This document shows positions 55,560 to 64,000 of a stretch of DNA of 64,000 nucleotides, one piece after another. Position 1 is the first letter of the stretch. Every line of letters begins with the position of its first letter. Origin of the DNA: Massilia sp. TS11 (GTDB lineage: Bacteria; Pseudomonadota; Gammaproteobacteria; Burkholderiales; Burkholderiaceae_D); the NCBI RefSeq assembly GCF_022012445.1, contig NZ_JAKLTS010000006.1:186001-250000 (forward strand), in the 5' to 3' direction. Both the position numbers and the translations under genes were made by a program. The notes under the pieces are model-generated. The model ran no database searches, was not told where the DNA came from, and saw nothing but the letters and a program-made list of their open reading frames with translations.

Positions 55560-55862
55560 TTACCGCGCGCCGCCCAGGCCGCTGCCGCCGAGCGGCTCGG
55601 TCTCGTGGCGTTCGCCGAAGCGGGCGATCAGGGGCCGTCCCTGCACGATGGCGGCCTGCACAACGGGCAGGGCGAGGGCGGCGCGGTGGCTGGCCTGGCT
55701 GTCCCAGACCTCGGTCACCCACAGGACGTCGGGGTCGGCCGGGTCGCGCGCGACGATGTAGCTGAGGCAGCCGGGCAGATTGGCCAGGCCCTGCAGCAGG
55801 ATGGCGCTCAGGGCCGCGCCTTGGCCTGGCTGGGCCTGGATGTTGCCGATCAATCCGTACAT
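55560..55862 (-). CDS. Antibiotic biosynthesis monooxygenase (ABM) domain protein
   Basis: The 100-residue dimeric alpha/beta-barrel protein opens [22 protein letters not shown] and has [29 protein letters not shown], the core of the ABM domain. Family members oxidise quinone-like aromatics or act as small heme-degrading enzymes; no assignment is possible here. It follows the FkbM gene by 11 bp on the same strand. Confidence 0.87.
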   Translation of the reverse strand: MYGLIGNIQAQPGQGAALSAILLQGLANLPGCLSYIVARDPADPDVLWVTEVWDSQASHRAALALPVVQAAIVQGRPLIARFGERHETEPLGGSGLGGAR

Positions 55863-55873
55863 GGGCGTCTCCG

Positions 55874-56800
55874 TTAGCGTGTGCGCGAGGGATGCCAGCT
55901 GGCGTCCGTCACTTCCATCAGGCCGGCCACGGCGTCTTCGTCGACGGCCTCCTGCGGGAAGCAGATCATGTTTTCCGACACGATGCGCGGATAGGCATTG
56001 GCCGGATTGCCGAAATAGTTGACCGGGTTGTACAGGGGGGGCAGATGCCACCACAGGCGGTAGCCGGCCGCCTGCAGCCACTCGATCAGGGCCATGCTGC
56101 GCTCGGCGCGGTCGTTTTCGACGTACAGGATGGGGCGGCAGCGCTTGAGCAGGGCCTGGGCGCCTTCGAGCACGGCGCGCTCCATGCCCTCGACGTCGAT
56201 CTTGATCAGGCGCACCTGCGCCAGCTCGGTGGTGAGCTGATCGAGCGGGCGCACGCTGACGGCCTCGCCGCGCGCCTCGGCGCTGAGCTGGACGGCGCCC
56301 GAATTGTGCTTGCCGCCGGCGCCGAAGTCGTAGCGCGGCACATAAAGCGTGGCCTCGGCCGCGCCGCAGCCGAGCTGGAAGGTCTGGACCTGGGCCAGGC
56401 CGTTCAGGGCCACATTCGCGCACAGCATCTGGTAGACGCCGGGCTGGGGCTCGAAGGCCAGCACGCGCCCGCTTGGACCGACGGCGCGCGCCAGGCCCAC
56501 GGTCTCGCTGCCGATATTGGCGCCGATCTCGATCACCGTGTCGCCGGGGCGCAGCAGGCCGGCCAGGTAGCGTTGCTCGATCTCGCCGTACTCGCCGTAC
56601 AGCATCAGGGCCTTGCCCAGGTATTCGTCATAGCGGTTGCCGACCAGCCAGCCGTGGCGCCCGCGCACGAGCACCTGGCCATGCTCGAGTTCGATCACAT
56701 CGGGCAGATGGGGCGCGTCGCCGCGCGCGAACAGGGGACCATCGACCGGGGGCGCGCCGAAGCAGAGGCGGCGCAGCAGGGCTATCAGCAGGGAACGCAA
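55874..56800 (-). CDS. FkbM-family methyltransferase
   Basis: The 308-residue SAM-dependent methyltransferase has the FkbM core: GDTVIEIGANIGSETVGLARAV (SAM loop, near 100), GRVLAFEPQPGVYQML and the later LIKIDVEGMERAVLEGAQALL. FkbM enzymes O-methylate macrolides and sugars of surface polysaccharides. No glycan cluster adjoins it, so the target is open. The N-terminal 80 residues (SLLIALLRRLCFG) may form a short membrane-associated segment. Confidence 0.87.
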   Translation of the reverse strand: MRSLLIALLRRLCFGAPPVDGPLFARGDAPHLPDVIELEHGQVLVRGRHGWLVGNRYDEYLGKALMLYGEYGEIEQRYLAGLLRPGDTVIEIGANIGSETVGLARAVGPSGRVLAFEPQPGVYQMLCANVALNGLAQVQTFQLGCGAAEATLYVPRYDFGAGGKHNSGAVQLSAEARGEAVSVRPLDQLTTELAQVRLIKIDVEGMERAVLEGAQALLKRCRPILYVENDRAERSMALIEWLQAAGYRLWWHLPPLYNPVNYFGNPANAYPRIVSENMICFPQEAVDEDAVAGLMEVTDASWHPSRTR

Positions 56801-57013
56801 GATCGGCTCACGATGAAAAAGTCATAACAGGCATTGTAGCGGCTTCAGCCGGCCGGATGCGCGCGCGGCGGTCGGACTTGCAAGTAAAATAAGCCGCCGC
56901 GCGCGCGCCGGGGGCGCCGCCCTTGAAGCCGGCGGCTTGCGCCCCAAAATCGCCAGAAGGATAGAAAAAGCTTTATAATTCAGGGTTTTTGATGATTTTT
57001 GCGGAGTAAAACG
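56801..57013. other. Intergenic region with a candidate promoter for fmdB
   Basis: This 213-bp gap separates the divergent FkbM and fmdB-like genes. It contains a GC hairpin with nine-base arms (AAGCCGCCG at 56891-56899 and CGGCGGCTT at 56929-56937) and a TATAAT hexamer at 56974-56979, 34 bp before the fmdB start. No gene is seen. Confidence 0.5.
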
Positions 57014-57280
57014 ATGCCAATCTACGCCTACCGTTGCGACGAGTGCGGGTTCGCGAAGGATGTCTTGCAAAAGGTATCCGACCCGCAGCTGACCGACTGC
57101 CCGTCGTGCGGCAAGTCTTCATTCAAGAAACAAGTGACGGCCGCCGGCTTCCAGCTCAAGGGCACGGGCTGGTATGTGACCGATTTCCGCGGCGGCAGCG
57201 GCGGCACCAGCGCGCCCGCCACCACCGCCGAGAGCCCGGCCGCGGCCCCTGCGCCGACCCTGGCCCCGGCCTCGGAATAA
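57014..57280 (+). CDS. FmdB-family zinc-ribbon protein
   Basis: The 88-residue protein has the FmdB zinc ribbon with two CxxC pairs: MPIYAYRCDECGF and TDCPSCGKSSFKK, followed by a low-complexity Ala/Pro tail of about 30 residues. It is a putative regulatory protein. GCGGAGT lies upstream of ATG 57014. It begins the conserved run fmdB - DUF502 - aspS - nudB. Confidence 0.92.
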   Translation: MPIYAYRCDECGFAKDVLQKVSDPQLTDCPSCGKSSFKKQVTAAGFQLKGTGWYVTDFRGGSGGTSAPATTAESPAAAPAPTLAPASE

Positions 57281-57297
57281 GCCCGCCTGGAGAGCGC

Positions 57298-57903
57298 ATG
57301 CGCAAATACTTCATCACCGGTCTGCTGATCCTCGTGCCCCTGGCCATCACGGCCTGGGTGCTGAGCATGATCATCGGCACCCTGGACCAGTCGCTGCTGA
57401 TCCTGCCGCACGAGTGGCAGCCGGAGACGCTGTTCGGCTTCCGCATCCCGGGTCTGGGCGCCGTGCTGACCCTGCTGATCGTATTTGTCACCGGTCTGCT
57501 GACCAATAATCTGATCGGCAACTACGTGGTGCGCCTGTGGGAAAAGCTGCTGGCCCGGATTCCCGTGGTCAGCTCGATCTACACCAGCGTCAAGCAGGTG
57601 TCGGACACCCTGTTCTCCTCGAGCGGGAATGCGTTCCGCAAGGCGGTGCTGATCCAGTACCCGCGCGCCGGCAGCTACACGATTGCCTTCCTGACCGGCG
57701 TCCCGGGCGGGGATGTGAAAAACCATCTGGTGGGCGACTACGTCAGCGTCTACGTGCCGACCACCCCCAACCCGACCTCGGGCTTTTTCCTCATGATGGA
57801 AAAGAGCCAGGTCATCGAACTGGACATGAGCGTGGACGCGGCGCTCAAGTACATCGTCTCCATGGGCGTGGTCGCACCCGACCAGCTGCCCGCCACCGAA
57901 TAA
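57298..57903 (+). CDS. DUF502 membrane protein
   Basis: The 201-residue protein has two N-terminal membrane helices (YFITGLLILVPLAITAWVLSMII and LGAVLTLLIVFVTGLLTNNLIGNYV) and the DUF502 core IPVVSSIYTSVKQVSDTLFS and SGFFLMMEKSQVIELDMS. Function is unknown in bacteria; related plant LCV-like proteins are implicated in vesicle or membrane functions. It starts 17 bp after fmdB and precedes aspS by 21 bp. Confidence 0.88.
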   Translation: MRKYFITGLLILVPLAITAWVLSMIIGTLDQSLLILPHEWQPETLFGFRIPGLGAVLTLLIVFVTGLLTNNLIGNYVVRLWEKLLARIPVVSSIYTSVKQVSDTLFSSSGNAFRKAVLIQYPRAGSYTIAFLTGVPGGDVKNHLVGDYVSVYVPTTPNPTSGFFLMMEKSQVIELDMSVDAALKYIVSMGVVAPDQLPATE

Positions 57904-57924
57904 CCAACCTCGATCGAAAATCCT

Positions 57925-59739
57925 ATGTCTTCCATGCGTACTCATTACTGCGGCCTCGTCACCGAAGAACAGCTGGGCCAAACCGTCAGCCTGTGCGGCT
58001 GGGTCCACCGTCGCCGCGACCACGGCGGGGTCATCTTCATCGACCTGCGCGACCGCGAAGGCCTGGTGCAGGTGGTCTGCCACCCGGATAACGCCGAGGT
58101 CTTCAAAGTGGCCGAAGCCGTGCGCAACGAGTTCTGCCTGCGCATCACCGGCCGCGTCGATGCGCGTCTGGAAGGCACGGTCAACACCAACCTGAAGTCG
58201 GGCAAGATCGAAGTCCACGCCTCCCAGGTCGAAGTGCTCAACGCTTCGGTCACGCCGCCGTTCCAGCTCGATGACGACAATCTGTCGGAAACCACGCGCC
58301 TGACCCACCGCGTGCTCGACCTGCGCCGCCCGCAGATGCAGAACAACCTGCGCATGCGCTACAAGGTCGCGATCGAAGTGCGCAAGTATCTGGACGAGCG
58401 CGGCTTCATCGACATCGAAACCCCGATGCTGACCAAGTCGACCCCGGAAGGCGCACGCGACTACCTGGTGCCCTCGCGCGTGCACGACGGCCACTTCTTC
58501 GCGCTGCCGCAGTCGCCGCAGCTGTTCAAGCAGCTGCTGATGGTCGCCAACTTCGACCGCTACTACCAGATCACCAAGTGCTTCCGCGACGAAGACCTGC
58601 GCGCCGACCGTCAGCCGGAATTCACCCAGATCGACTGCGAAACCTCGTTCCTGACCGAACAGGAAATCCGCGATCTGTTCGAAGACATGATCCGCCACGT
58701 GTTCAAGAAAGTGCTGGACGTCGAACTGCCCAACCCCTTCCCGGTGATGGACTTCGCCACCGCCATGGGCCTGTACGGTTCGGACAAGCCGGACATGCGC
58801 GTCAAGCTGCAGTTCACCGATCTGACGGCCGTGATGAAGGACGTCGAATTCAAGGTCTTCAGCGGCGCGGCGAATATGCCCAACGGCCGCGTGGTCGGCC
58901 TGCGCGTGCCGGGCGGCGGCGCCATGCCGCGTTCGGAAATCGACGCCTACACCCAGTTCGTCGCCATCTACGGCGCCAAGGGCCTGGCCTACATCAAGGT
59001 CAATGAGAAGGCCAAGGGCCGCGACGGCCTGCAGTCGCCGATCGTGAAGAACATCCACGACGCCGCGCTGGCCGCGATCCTCGAGCAGACCGGCGCCCAG
59101 GACGGCGACCTGATCTTCTTCGGCGCCGACAAGGCCAAGGTCGTCAACGACGCCATCGGCGCGCTGCGCGTGAAGATCGGCCACAGCGAATTCGGCAAGA
59201 ACAACGGCCTGTTCGAAGACAAGTGGGCGCCGCTGTGGGTGGTCGACTTCCCGATGTTCGAATACGACGAGGAAGACGATCGCTGGACCGCCACCCACCA
59301 CCCGTTCACCTCGCCGAAAGACGGCCACGAGGACATGCTCGAAACCGATCCGGGCAAGTGCGTCGCCAAGGCCTACGACATGGTGCTCAACGGCTGGGAA
59401 CTGGGCGGCGGCTCGATCCGTATCCACCGCGAAGACGTGCAGTCGAAAGTGTTCCGCGCGCTGAAGATCGGCGCCGAGGAAGCGCAGCTGAAATTCGGCT
59501 TCCTGCTCGACGCCCTCAAATACGGCGCCCCGCCGCACGGCGGCCTGGCCTTCGGTCTGGACCGTATCGTCACCATGATGACCGGCTCCGAGTCGATCCG
59601 CGACGTGATCGCCTTCCCGAAGACCCAGCGCGCCCAGTGTCTGCTGACCCAGGCGCCGTCGGTGGTCGACGAGAAGCAGCTGCGCGAGCTGCACATCCGT
59701 CTGCGCAACAATCCGGACGCCGCGAAAGTCGCGTCCTGA
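57925..59739 (+). CDS. aspS: Aspartyl-tRNA synthetase
   Basis: The 604-residue class II enzyme has an N-terminal OB anticodon domain ([22 protein letters not shown] is near its start), motif 2 ([19 protein letters not shown]), a bacterial GAD insertion in the middle, and motif 3 ([15 protein letters not shown]). Bacterial-type AspRS is about 590 residues long. Whether it is discriminating cannot be told from this. An ATG at 57934 is a possible alternative. A strong terminator follows. Confidence 0.97.
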   Translation: MSSMRTHYCGLVTEEQLGQTVSLCGWVHRRRDHGGVIFIDLRDREGLVQVVCHPDNAEVFKVAEAVRNEFCLRITGRVDARLEGTVNTNLKSGKIEVHASQVEVLNASVTPPFQLDDDNLSETTRLTHRVLDLRRPQMQNNLRMRYKVAIEVRKYLDERGFIDIETPMLTKSTPEGARDYLVPSRVHDGHFFALPQSPQLFKQLLMVANFDRYYQITKCFRDEDLRADRQPEFTQIDCETSFLTEQEIRDLFEDMIRHVFKKVLDVELPNPFPVMDFATAMGLYGSDKPDMRVKLQFTDLTAVMKDVEFKVFSGAANMPNGRVVGLRVPGGGAMPRSEIDAYTQFVAIYGAKGLAYIKVNEKAKGRDGLQSPIVKNIHDAALAAILEQTGAQDGDLIFFGADKAKVVNDAIGALRVKIGHSEFGKNNGLFEDKWAPLWVVDFPMFEYDEEDDRWTATHHPFTSPKDGHEDMLETDPGKCVAKAYDMVLNGWELGGGSIRIHREDVQSKVFRALKIGAEEAQLKFGFLLDALKYGAPPHGGLAFGLDRIVTMMTGSESIRDVIAFPKTQRAQCLLTQAPSVVDEKQLRELHIRLRNNPDAAKVAS

Positions 59740-59750
59740 GCGACCGAATG

Positions 59751-59777
59751 ATGGCGCGGGCGACCGCGCCATTTTTT
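59751..59777 (+). terminator. Intrinsic terminator after aspS
   Basis: Stem ATGGCGCGG / CCGCGCCAT with loop GCGA (59751-59772) and a six-base T run (59772-59777), 11 bp after the aspS stop. The nudB ATG follows 10 bp later. Confidence 0.88.
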
Positions 59778-59787
59778 CATCTCGCCC

Positions 59788-60246
59788 ATGCCTTATAAAA
59801 TTCCCGAATCCGTGCTGGTGGTGATCCACACGCCAGCGCTCGAGGTGCTGCTGCTCGAACGGGCCGACCGGCCCGGCTTCTGGCAGTCGGTCACTGGCTC
59901 GCTCGATGCGCCCGATGAACCGCTGCTGCAGACCGCCGCGCGCGAACTGCGGGAGGAAACCGGCATCCTGGCCGACGGCCGCGACCTGGTCCTGCGCGAC
60001 TGGCAGCTGGCCAATGTGTATGACATCTATCCGGTCTGGCGCCACCGCTATGCGCCCGGCGTGACCCAGAACACCGAGCACGTGTTCTCGGTCTGCGTGC
60101 CGCGCGACACCCCCGTCACCCTGGCCCCGCGCGAACACCTGCGCTACGCCTGGTATCCGTATCTGGAAGCGGCCGACCGCTGCTTCTCGCCCTCGAACGC
60201 GGAAGCCATCCTGCAACTGCCTCATTACACCAACAAGACATTATGA
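59788..60246 (+). CDS. nudB: Dihydroneopterin triphosphate diphosphatase (Nudix)
   Basis: The 152-residue Nudix enzyme removes pyrophosphate from dihydroneopterin triphosphate in folate synthesis. The Nudix box is present (GSLDAPDEPL...ARELREETG), with one more residue between the first Gly and Glu than the consensus. The start ESVLVVIHTPALEVLLLERADRPGFWQSVTGS-type layout is NudB-like, as is the position after aspS. The stop overlaps the next gene by four bases (ATGA). Confidence 0.88.
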   Translation: MPYKIPESVLVVIHTPALEVLLLERADRPGFWQSVTGSLDAPDEPLLQTAARELREETGILADGRDLVLRDWQLANVYDIYPVWRHRYAPGVTQNTEHVFSVCVPRDTPVTLAPREHLRYAWYPYLEAADRCFSPSNAEAILQLPHYTNKTL

Positions 60247-61424
60247 CGACCCGGAACAAAGCCCAAGCAGCCCAGAACCAAGTCGCCCAGGGCGTGCAAT
60301 TCCTGAGCAAAGGCGACGCCGTGCGCGCGCGCCAGGCCTTTGGCGCGGCCCTGGCCGCCGGCCTGAACGATGACGTCACGCCCCACCTGGGCATCGCCAT
60401 GGCCTGCATGCACCTGGGCGACCAGCGCGCCGCCATGGCCGCGCTCGACCAGGTGCTGGCGCTCGAGCCGCGCCACCTGCGCGCGCTGGTGTTCAAGGCC
60501 GACATCTTCGACGCCGCCGGCGACGAAAAGGCCGCCTCCTCGCACTACCAGGCGGCGCTGATGGTGGCCCCGCCCGAGGACGCGCTGGCGACCGAGCAGA
60601 AGAACGATCTGGAGCGCGCGCGCGCCGCCCTGGCGCGCTATGCGAGCGGCTTCTCCAACTATCTGCGCAGCGAGCTGGCCAAGGTCGATGCACCGATGAG
60701 CCCGCGCTTTGCCGAGGCCCTCGATCTGCTCGAAGGCAAGCAGAAAATCTACTTCCAGGAACCGCATTTCTTCTATTTCCCCGGCCTGGCCCCGGTGACC
60801 TTCTTCCCGCGCGAACTGTTCCCCTGGATGGACAAGCTGGAAGCGGCCACCGACGCCATCCGCGCCGAGCTGCAGGGCATCCTGGCCGACCCGAATGCCT
60901 TCGCCCCCTACATCCAGGGCGACCCGCGCCGCGCCACCATCGCCCAGGGCGGCATGATGAACAACCCCGACTGGGGCGCCTACTACCTGGTCAAGGACGG
61001 CATGGCCATGCTCGACGCGATCGCGCGCTGCCCGACCACGATGGAAGTGCTGAAGGACGCGCCGATTTCGAGCATCCCCGGGGTCTCGCCCTCGATCATG
61101 TTCTCGCGCCTGAAGCCGGGCACGCGCATTCCGCCGCACACGGGCATGACCAATACCCGTCTGATCTGCCACCTGCCGCTGATCGTGCCTGGCGGCTGCG
61201 GCTTCCGCGTCGGCCGCGACGTGCGCCACTGGGAGGAGGGCAAGGCCTGGGCCTTCGACGACACCATCGAGCACGAGGCCTGGAACGACAGCGCCGAAGA
61301 GCGCGTGATCCTGCTGTTTGAAATCTGGCGTCCGGATATCACCGAGGCCGAGCGCACCCATATCGCGGCCCTGTTCGAAGCCGTGCACAAGCAGGGCGGT
61401 CTGCCGCAGGATTGGGCGATCTGA
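60243..61424 (+). CDS. TPR-fused aspartyl/asparaginyl beta-hydroxylase
   Basis: The 393-residue protein has TPR-like helices in residues about 10-120 (GVQFLSKGDAVRARQAFGAALAAG, MAALDQVLALEPRHLRALVFKADI) and a double-stranded beta-helix 2-oxoglutarate/Fe(II) oxygenase domain from about 210. Iron ligands are likely the His in RIPPHTGMTNTRL and the His in DDTIEHEAWN, with the 2-oxoglutarate-binding Arg in RVGRDVRHW. The family hydroxylates Asp/Asn in proteins or, in bacteria, lipid and small-molecule substrates. It overlaps nudB by ATGA, but that linkage is probably not functional. Confidence 0.88.
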   Translation: MTTRNKAQAAQNQVAQGVQFLSKGDAVRARQAFGAALAAGLNDDVTPHLGIAMACMHLGDQRAAMAALDQVLALEPRHLRALVFKADIFDAAGDEKAASSHYQAALMVAPPEDALATEQKNDLERARAALARYASGFSNYLRSELAKVDAPMSPRFAEALDLLEGKQKIYFQEPHFFYFPGLAPVTFFPRELFPWMDKLEAATDAIRAELQGILADPNAFAPYIQGDPRRATIAQGGMMNNPDWGAYYLVKDGMAMLDAIARCPTTMEVLKDAPISSIPGVSPSIMFSRLKPGTRIPPHTGMTNTRLICHLPLIVPGGCGFRVGRDVRHWEEGKAWAFDDTIEHEAWNDSAEERVILLFEIWRPDITEAERTHIAALFEAVHKQGGLPQDWAI

Positions 61425-61468
61425 AGCCGGTCCGCCCAAGCCGTCCCAAAAAGTGTTTAAATGCTCAT

Positions 61469-62227
61469 ATGAGACGCTTGGGCATACTGGCAACGGGTCT
61501 GCTGGCGGCCATCTTGGCCGCCGGTCCCGCTGCGGCCGATCCGCGCCTGAGAATCACCACCGAGCATTCGCCGCCCGCGGCCATGATGGCCAATGGCCAG
61601 CTGGTCGGCTTTGCCACCGACAAGGTGCGCGAGATCCTGCGCCGCACCGGCACCGCGTATGAGATCGTACTGCTGCCCTGGAAGCGCGCCTATCTGATGG
61701 CACAGAACGAGCCCAACACCTGCGTCTACTCGACCACCCGCACGCCCGAGCGCGAGGCCCTGTTCAAATGGGTCGGCCCGACCCACGACAATGACTGGAC
61801 CCTGTTCGCCCTGAGCGAGCGGCATTACAAGTTCAAGACCCTGGCCGATGTCGGCCAGCTGCGCATCGGCACCTACAACGGCGATGTGCGCGGCGACGCG
61901 CTGCAGGCCCAGGGCTTCAATGTCGACGCGGTCCAGAGCCAGTCCTCGAATCCGCGCAAGCTGCTGCTGGGCCGGATCGACCTGTGGGCCACCAGCCTGC
62001 GCGTTGGCAACGCGACCGTCGTGCTCAATGGCTGGCAGAGCAAGATCGAGCCGGTCCTGACCTGGCGCCACACCCAGATGTACCTGGCCTGCCACCGCTC
62101 GGTGCCGGACAGCCTGGTGGCGCGCATGAACAGCGCGCTCGAGGCCATGAAGCAGGACGGCACGGCGCACGCCATCGATAAAAAATACGAGCTCTGGCAA
62201 GACCCGCTTGCCACGGCTTCGCGCTGA
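61469..62227 (+). CDS. Periplasmic solute-binding protein (PBP type 3-like), paralogue 1
   Basis: The 252-residue protein starts at ATG 61469 with a signal peptide (MRRLGILATGLLAAILAAGPAAA). The body is a bacterial extracellular solute-binding domain of the amino-acid type: GQLVGFATDKVREILRRTG at the start, TPEREALFKWVGP near residue 95 and LLLGRIDLWATS near 170. No permease or ATPase gene adjoins it. It is the first of three tandem paralogues; the other two are shorter and closer to each other. Confidence 0.85.
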   Translation: MRRLGILATGLLAAILAAGPAAADPRLRITTEHSPPAAMMANGQLVGFATDKVREILRRTGTAYEIVLLPWKRAYLMAQNEPNTCVYSTTRTPEREALFKWVGPTHDNDWTLFALSERHYKFKTLADVGQLRIGTYNGDVRGDALQAQGFNVDAVQSQSSNPRKLLLGRIDLWATSLRVGNATVVLNGWQSKIEPVLTWRHTQMYLACHRSVPDSLVARMNSALEAMKQDGTAHAIDKKYELWQDPLATASR

Positions 62228-62236
62228 GGAAGGCCG

Positions 62237-62953
62237 ATGCGTCGTCTGCTCCTGCTCTGCTGCCTCGCCCTGCCGGCCACCGCGGCCGAGCGCCTGCGCC
62301 TGCTGACCGAGGAGATTCCGCCCTCGGTGATGAAGGTCGGGAATGAGATTTCCGGCTACTCGACGGAGAAGGTGCGCCTGATGATGGCGCGCGCCAAGGT
62401 CGACTACAGCATCGACATGTACCCATGGACGCGCGGCTACGCGATGACCCAGAGCATGCCGAATACCTGTCTGTACGCGACCGTGCGCATCCCCGAGCGC
62501 GAGGCCCTGTTCAAATGGGTCGGCCCGCTGGCCGTCAGCGACTGGATTTTGTACGGCCGCGCCAGCGACCGCCGCAAGCTGAAAGACCTGGAGGCGGCCC
62601 GCCCGCTGCGCATCGGCGCCTACTACGGCGATGTGCGCGGCGACTACCTGCGCGACCGCGGCTTCCAGGTCGAGTATGTGCCCAAGGACGAACTGAACCT
62701 GCAAAAGCTGATCCACGGGCGGATCGACCTGTGGGTCTCGAGCAAGCGCTTCGCCGAGATCGTCATCGCGCGCAAGGGCCTGCGCGAACAGGTGGTGCCG
62801 GTGCTGACCTTCCGCCGCGCCTCGGCCTATCTGGCCTGCAACCACGATGTGCCCGACACCTTGATCCAGCGCCTCAACGCGGCCATCGCCAGCATCAACG
62901 AGGACGGCAGCGGCGCCGCCATCGAGCAGAAATACGCAAGCTGGCGGGATTGA
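62237..62953 (+). CDS. Periplasmic solute-binding protein, paralogue 2
   Basis: The 238-residue protein has a signal peptide (MRRLLLLCCLALPATAA) and the same fold as its neighbours: ISGYSTEKVRLMMARAK, IPEREALFKWVGP and HGRIDLWVSSKR. The start of the mature domain (LRLLTEEIPPSVMK) is nearly the same as in paralogue 3. It begins nine bases after paralogue 1, so the genes are co-transcribed. No cognate transporter is in the window; it may deliver ligand to a sensor or to a distant permease. Confidence 0.85.
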   Translation: MRRLLLLCCLALPATAAERLRLLTEEIPPSVMKVGNEISGYSTEKVRLMMARAKVDYSIDMYPWTRGYAMTQSMPNTCLYATVRIPEREALFKWVGPLAVSDWILYGRASDRRKLKDLEAARPLRIGAYYGDVRGDYLRDRGFQVEYVPKDELNLQKLIHGRIDLWVSSKRFAEIVIARKGLREQVVPVLTFRRASAYLACNHDVPDTLIQRLNAAIASINEDGSGAAIEQKYASWRD

Positions 62954-62995
62954 TTTCTTGCAACACCTGCTGTCGGTAATGCTAGACTTGGCGGC

Positions 62996-63715
62996 ATGCT
63001 GCCCCTGCTGCTCCTTGCTACCGTCCTGTGCGCCTCACCGGCGCGCGCCGCGCCACTGCGCCTGGTGACGGAGGAAGTGCCGCCCTCGGTCATGAAGCAG
63101 GGCGAGCGCATCACCGGCTATTCGGCCGACAAGGTGCGCACGCTGATGGAGCGCACCCACACGCCCTACACGATGACGATGTACGCCTGGTCGCGCAGCT
63201 TCAGCCTGGCCCAGACCCAGGCCGACACCTGCGTGTTTCCGATGGCGCGTCTGCCCGAACGCGAGGCCCTGTTCAAATGGGTCGGCCCCTTGCATGCGTC
63301 CGACTGGATGCTGGTCGGCCGCGCGCGCGACCGCCATGTGCTGCGCAGCCTGGACGATGCGCGCGGCCTGCGCATCGGCTCCTACGTGGGCGACTACCGC
63401 GCCCGCACCCTGCAGGAGCATGGCCTGCAGGTCGAATTCGTGGCCGACGACGCGCTCAATATCAAGAAGCTGCTGATGGGCCGGATCGACCTGTGGGTGG
63501 CCAGCCGCCGCCATGCCGAGATCGAAATCGAACGGCGCGGCCTGAAGGGCCAACTGGTGCCGCTGCTGACCTTTCGCCGCACCGACGTCTACCTGGCCTG
63601 CAACCGCGCCCTGCCGGACGCCGAGATCGCGCGCCTGAACGCCGGCTGGCATGCGATGCTGACCGACGGCACCGTGGCCGTGATCGAAGCGCGGTATACC
63701 CAAAGCCGCGAATAG
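62996..63715 (+). CDS. Periplasmic solute-binding protein, paralogue 3
   Basis: The 239-residue protein has a signal peptide (MLPLLLLATVLCASPARA) and shares PLRLVTEEVPPSVMK, LPEREALFKWVGP and GRIDLWVASRRHAEI with paralogue 2. The spacing of 42 bp after paralogue 2 contains TTGCAA (62958-62963) and TAGACT (62983-62988) 19 bp apart, a possible weak internal promoter. Ligand unknown; the differing pocket residues suggest different specificities. Confidence 0.85.
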   Translation: MLPLLLLATVLCASPARAAPLRLVTEEVPPSVMKQGERITGYSADKVRTLMERTHTPYTMTMYAWSRSFSLAQTQADTCVFPMARLPEREALFKWVGPLHASDWMLVGRARDRHVLRSLDDARGLRIGSYVGDYRARTLQEHGLQVEFVADDALNIKKLLMGRIDLWVASRRHAEIEIERRGLKGQLVPLLTFRRTDVYLACNRALPDAEIARLNAGWHAMLTDGTVAVIEARYTQSRE

Positions 63716-63733
63716 CGGGCGTACAATGGACGT

Positions 63734-64000
63734 ATGAAGCTGCGCGTCGTTACCTACAATATCCACAAGGGCGTATCGAGCATCGGCAGCAAACCGCGCG
63801 TGCACGCTCTGAAAAAGGCGATCGGCCTGTTGCGCGCCGACGTGCTGTTCCTGCAGGAAGTGCAGGGCCGCCATGACCGCCATGCCGAACGCTATGGCGA
63901 GCCGTTTTGGCCGAGCATGGGCCAGCACGAATTTTTCGCCGGCGACTCGCACCACGCCGCCTATGGCATGAATGCCGTGTACGACCACGGCCACCATGGC
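63734..64000 (+). CDS. Partial endonuclease/exonuclease/phosphatase family protein (3' end outside window)
   Basis: The open frame from ATG 63734 reads MKLRVVTYNIHKGVSS, then LRADVLFLQEVQGRH, the two N-terminal motifs of the EEP superfamily (Asn in YNIH, Glu in LQEV). It continues without a stop to the window end, 89 residues. In related genomes such a gene lies after nudB and before a cardiolipin synthase. It is probably a cytoplasmic phosphodiesterase rather than the RTX type found at 31 kb. TACAAT at 63722-63727 could be a -10. Confidence 0.85.
   Translation, partial: MKLRVVTYNIHKGVSSIGSKPRVHALKKAIGLLRADVLFLQEVQGRHDRHAERYGEPFWPSMGQHEFFAGDSHHAAYGMNAVYDHGHHG

Overview
The window is GC-rich DNA, almost fully coding, with no rRNA, tRNA, CRISPR array, prophage or intact insertion sequence that I can see. 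Gene content and order point to a betaproteobacterium of the Burkholderiales, most likely Oxalobacteraceae (Massilia/Duganella/Janthinobacterium type). Supporting evidence is the kdsD-kdsC-lptCAB-rpoN-hpf block with ptsN-hprK-rapZ nearby, fdsGBACD formate dehydrogenase, a DUF3683-type FAD/Fe-S oxidoreductase next to HIT and DUF971 genes, ubiE-Tim44-ubiJ-ubiB, fmdB-DUF502-aspS-nudB, and tandem DUF4214 proteins with an RTX exonuclease. The genus is inference.

Layout. 1-8.7 kb is an accessory envelope region: a truncated membrane protein, a serine-hydrolase lipoprotein, a tightly coupled four-gene operon (CPBP protease, S41 lipoprotein, alpha/beta hydrolase, SDR), an acyltransferase with a small lipoprotein, a membrane LytTR regulator and a LysE-type exporter. 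Three copies of one operator-like palindrome (AGACT-N2-AGTCT) lie 22-35 bp upstream of three of these transcription units and suggest an unrecognised local regulon. 8.7-10.8 kb holds a MOSC protein and a diguanylate cyclase. 10.8-19.7 kb is a formate module: OFA-family transporter, fdsG, fdsB, fdsA, fdsC (fdhD-like) and fdsD in one leftward operon, facing a divergent ModE-HTH/periplasmic-binding-like regulator.

19.7-31.1 kb is housekeeping: a Kef-type antiporter, Kdo synthesis and LPS export genes, sigma-54, hibernation factor, an acyl-CoA hydrolase, and rapZ-hprK-ptsN on the opposite strand to rpoN-hpf. 31.4-35.6 kb encodes a 1386-residue extracellular nuclease with RTX repeats and no Sec signal. 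A LuxR-like regulator, queF, ilvA and a YqaA-type membrane protein follow. 40-44.8 kb is the giant FAD/Fe-S oxidoreductase with HIT and DUF971 genes; two matched inverted repeats sit in its promoter.

44.8-50.6 kb looks like an accessory insertion (AraC regulator, SIMPL protein, MATE exporter, two DUF4214 repeat proteins), bounded on the left by a long REP-like hairpin, between DUF971 and ubiE. 50.6-54.5 kb is ubiquinone synthesis; 54.5-56.8 kb has small enzymes and an FkbM methyltransferase; 57-60.2 kb is fmdB-DUF502-aspS-nudB. A TPR-Asp/Asn hydroxylase and three tandem paralogous periplasmic binding proteins follow, and the window ends inside an endonuclease/exonuclease/phosphatase gene. Intergenic REP-like repeats of two families (GGGGTCAGACCCC, and a 152-bp tandem unit) occur at 19.7, 29.5 and 44.8 kb.
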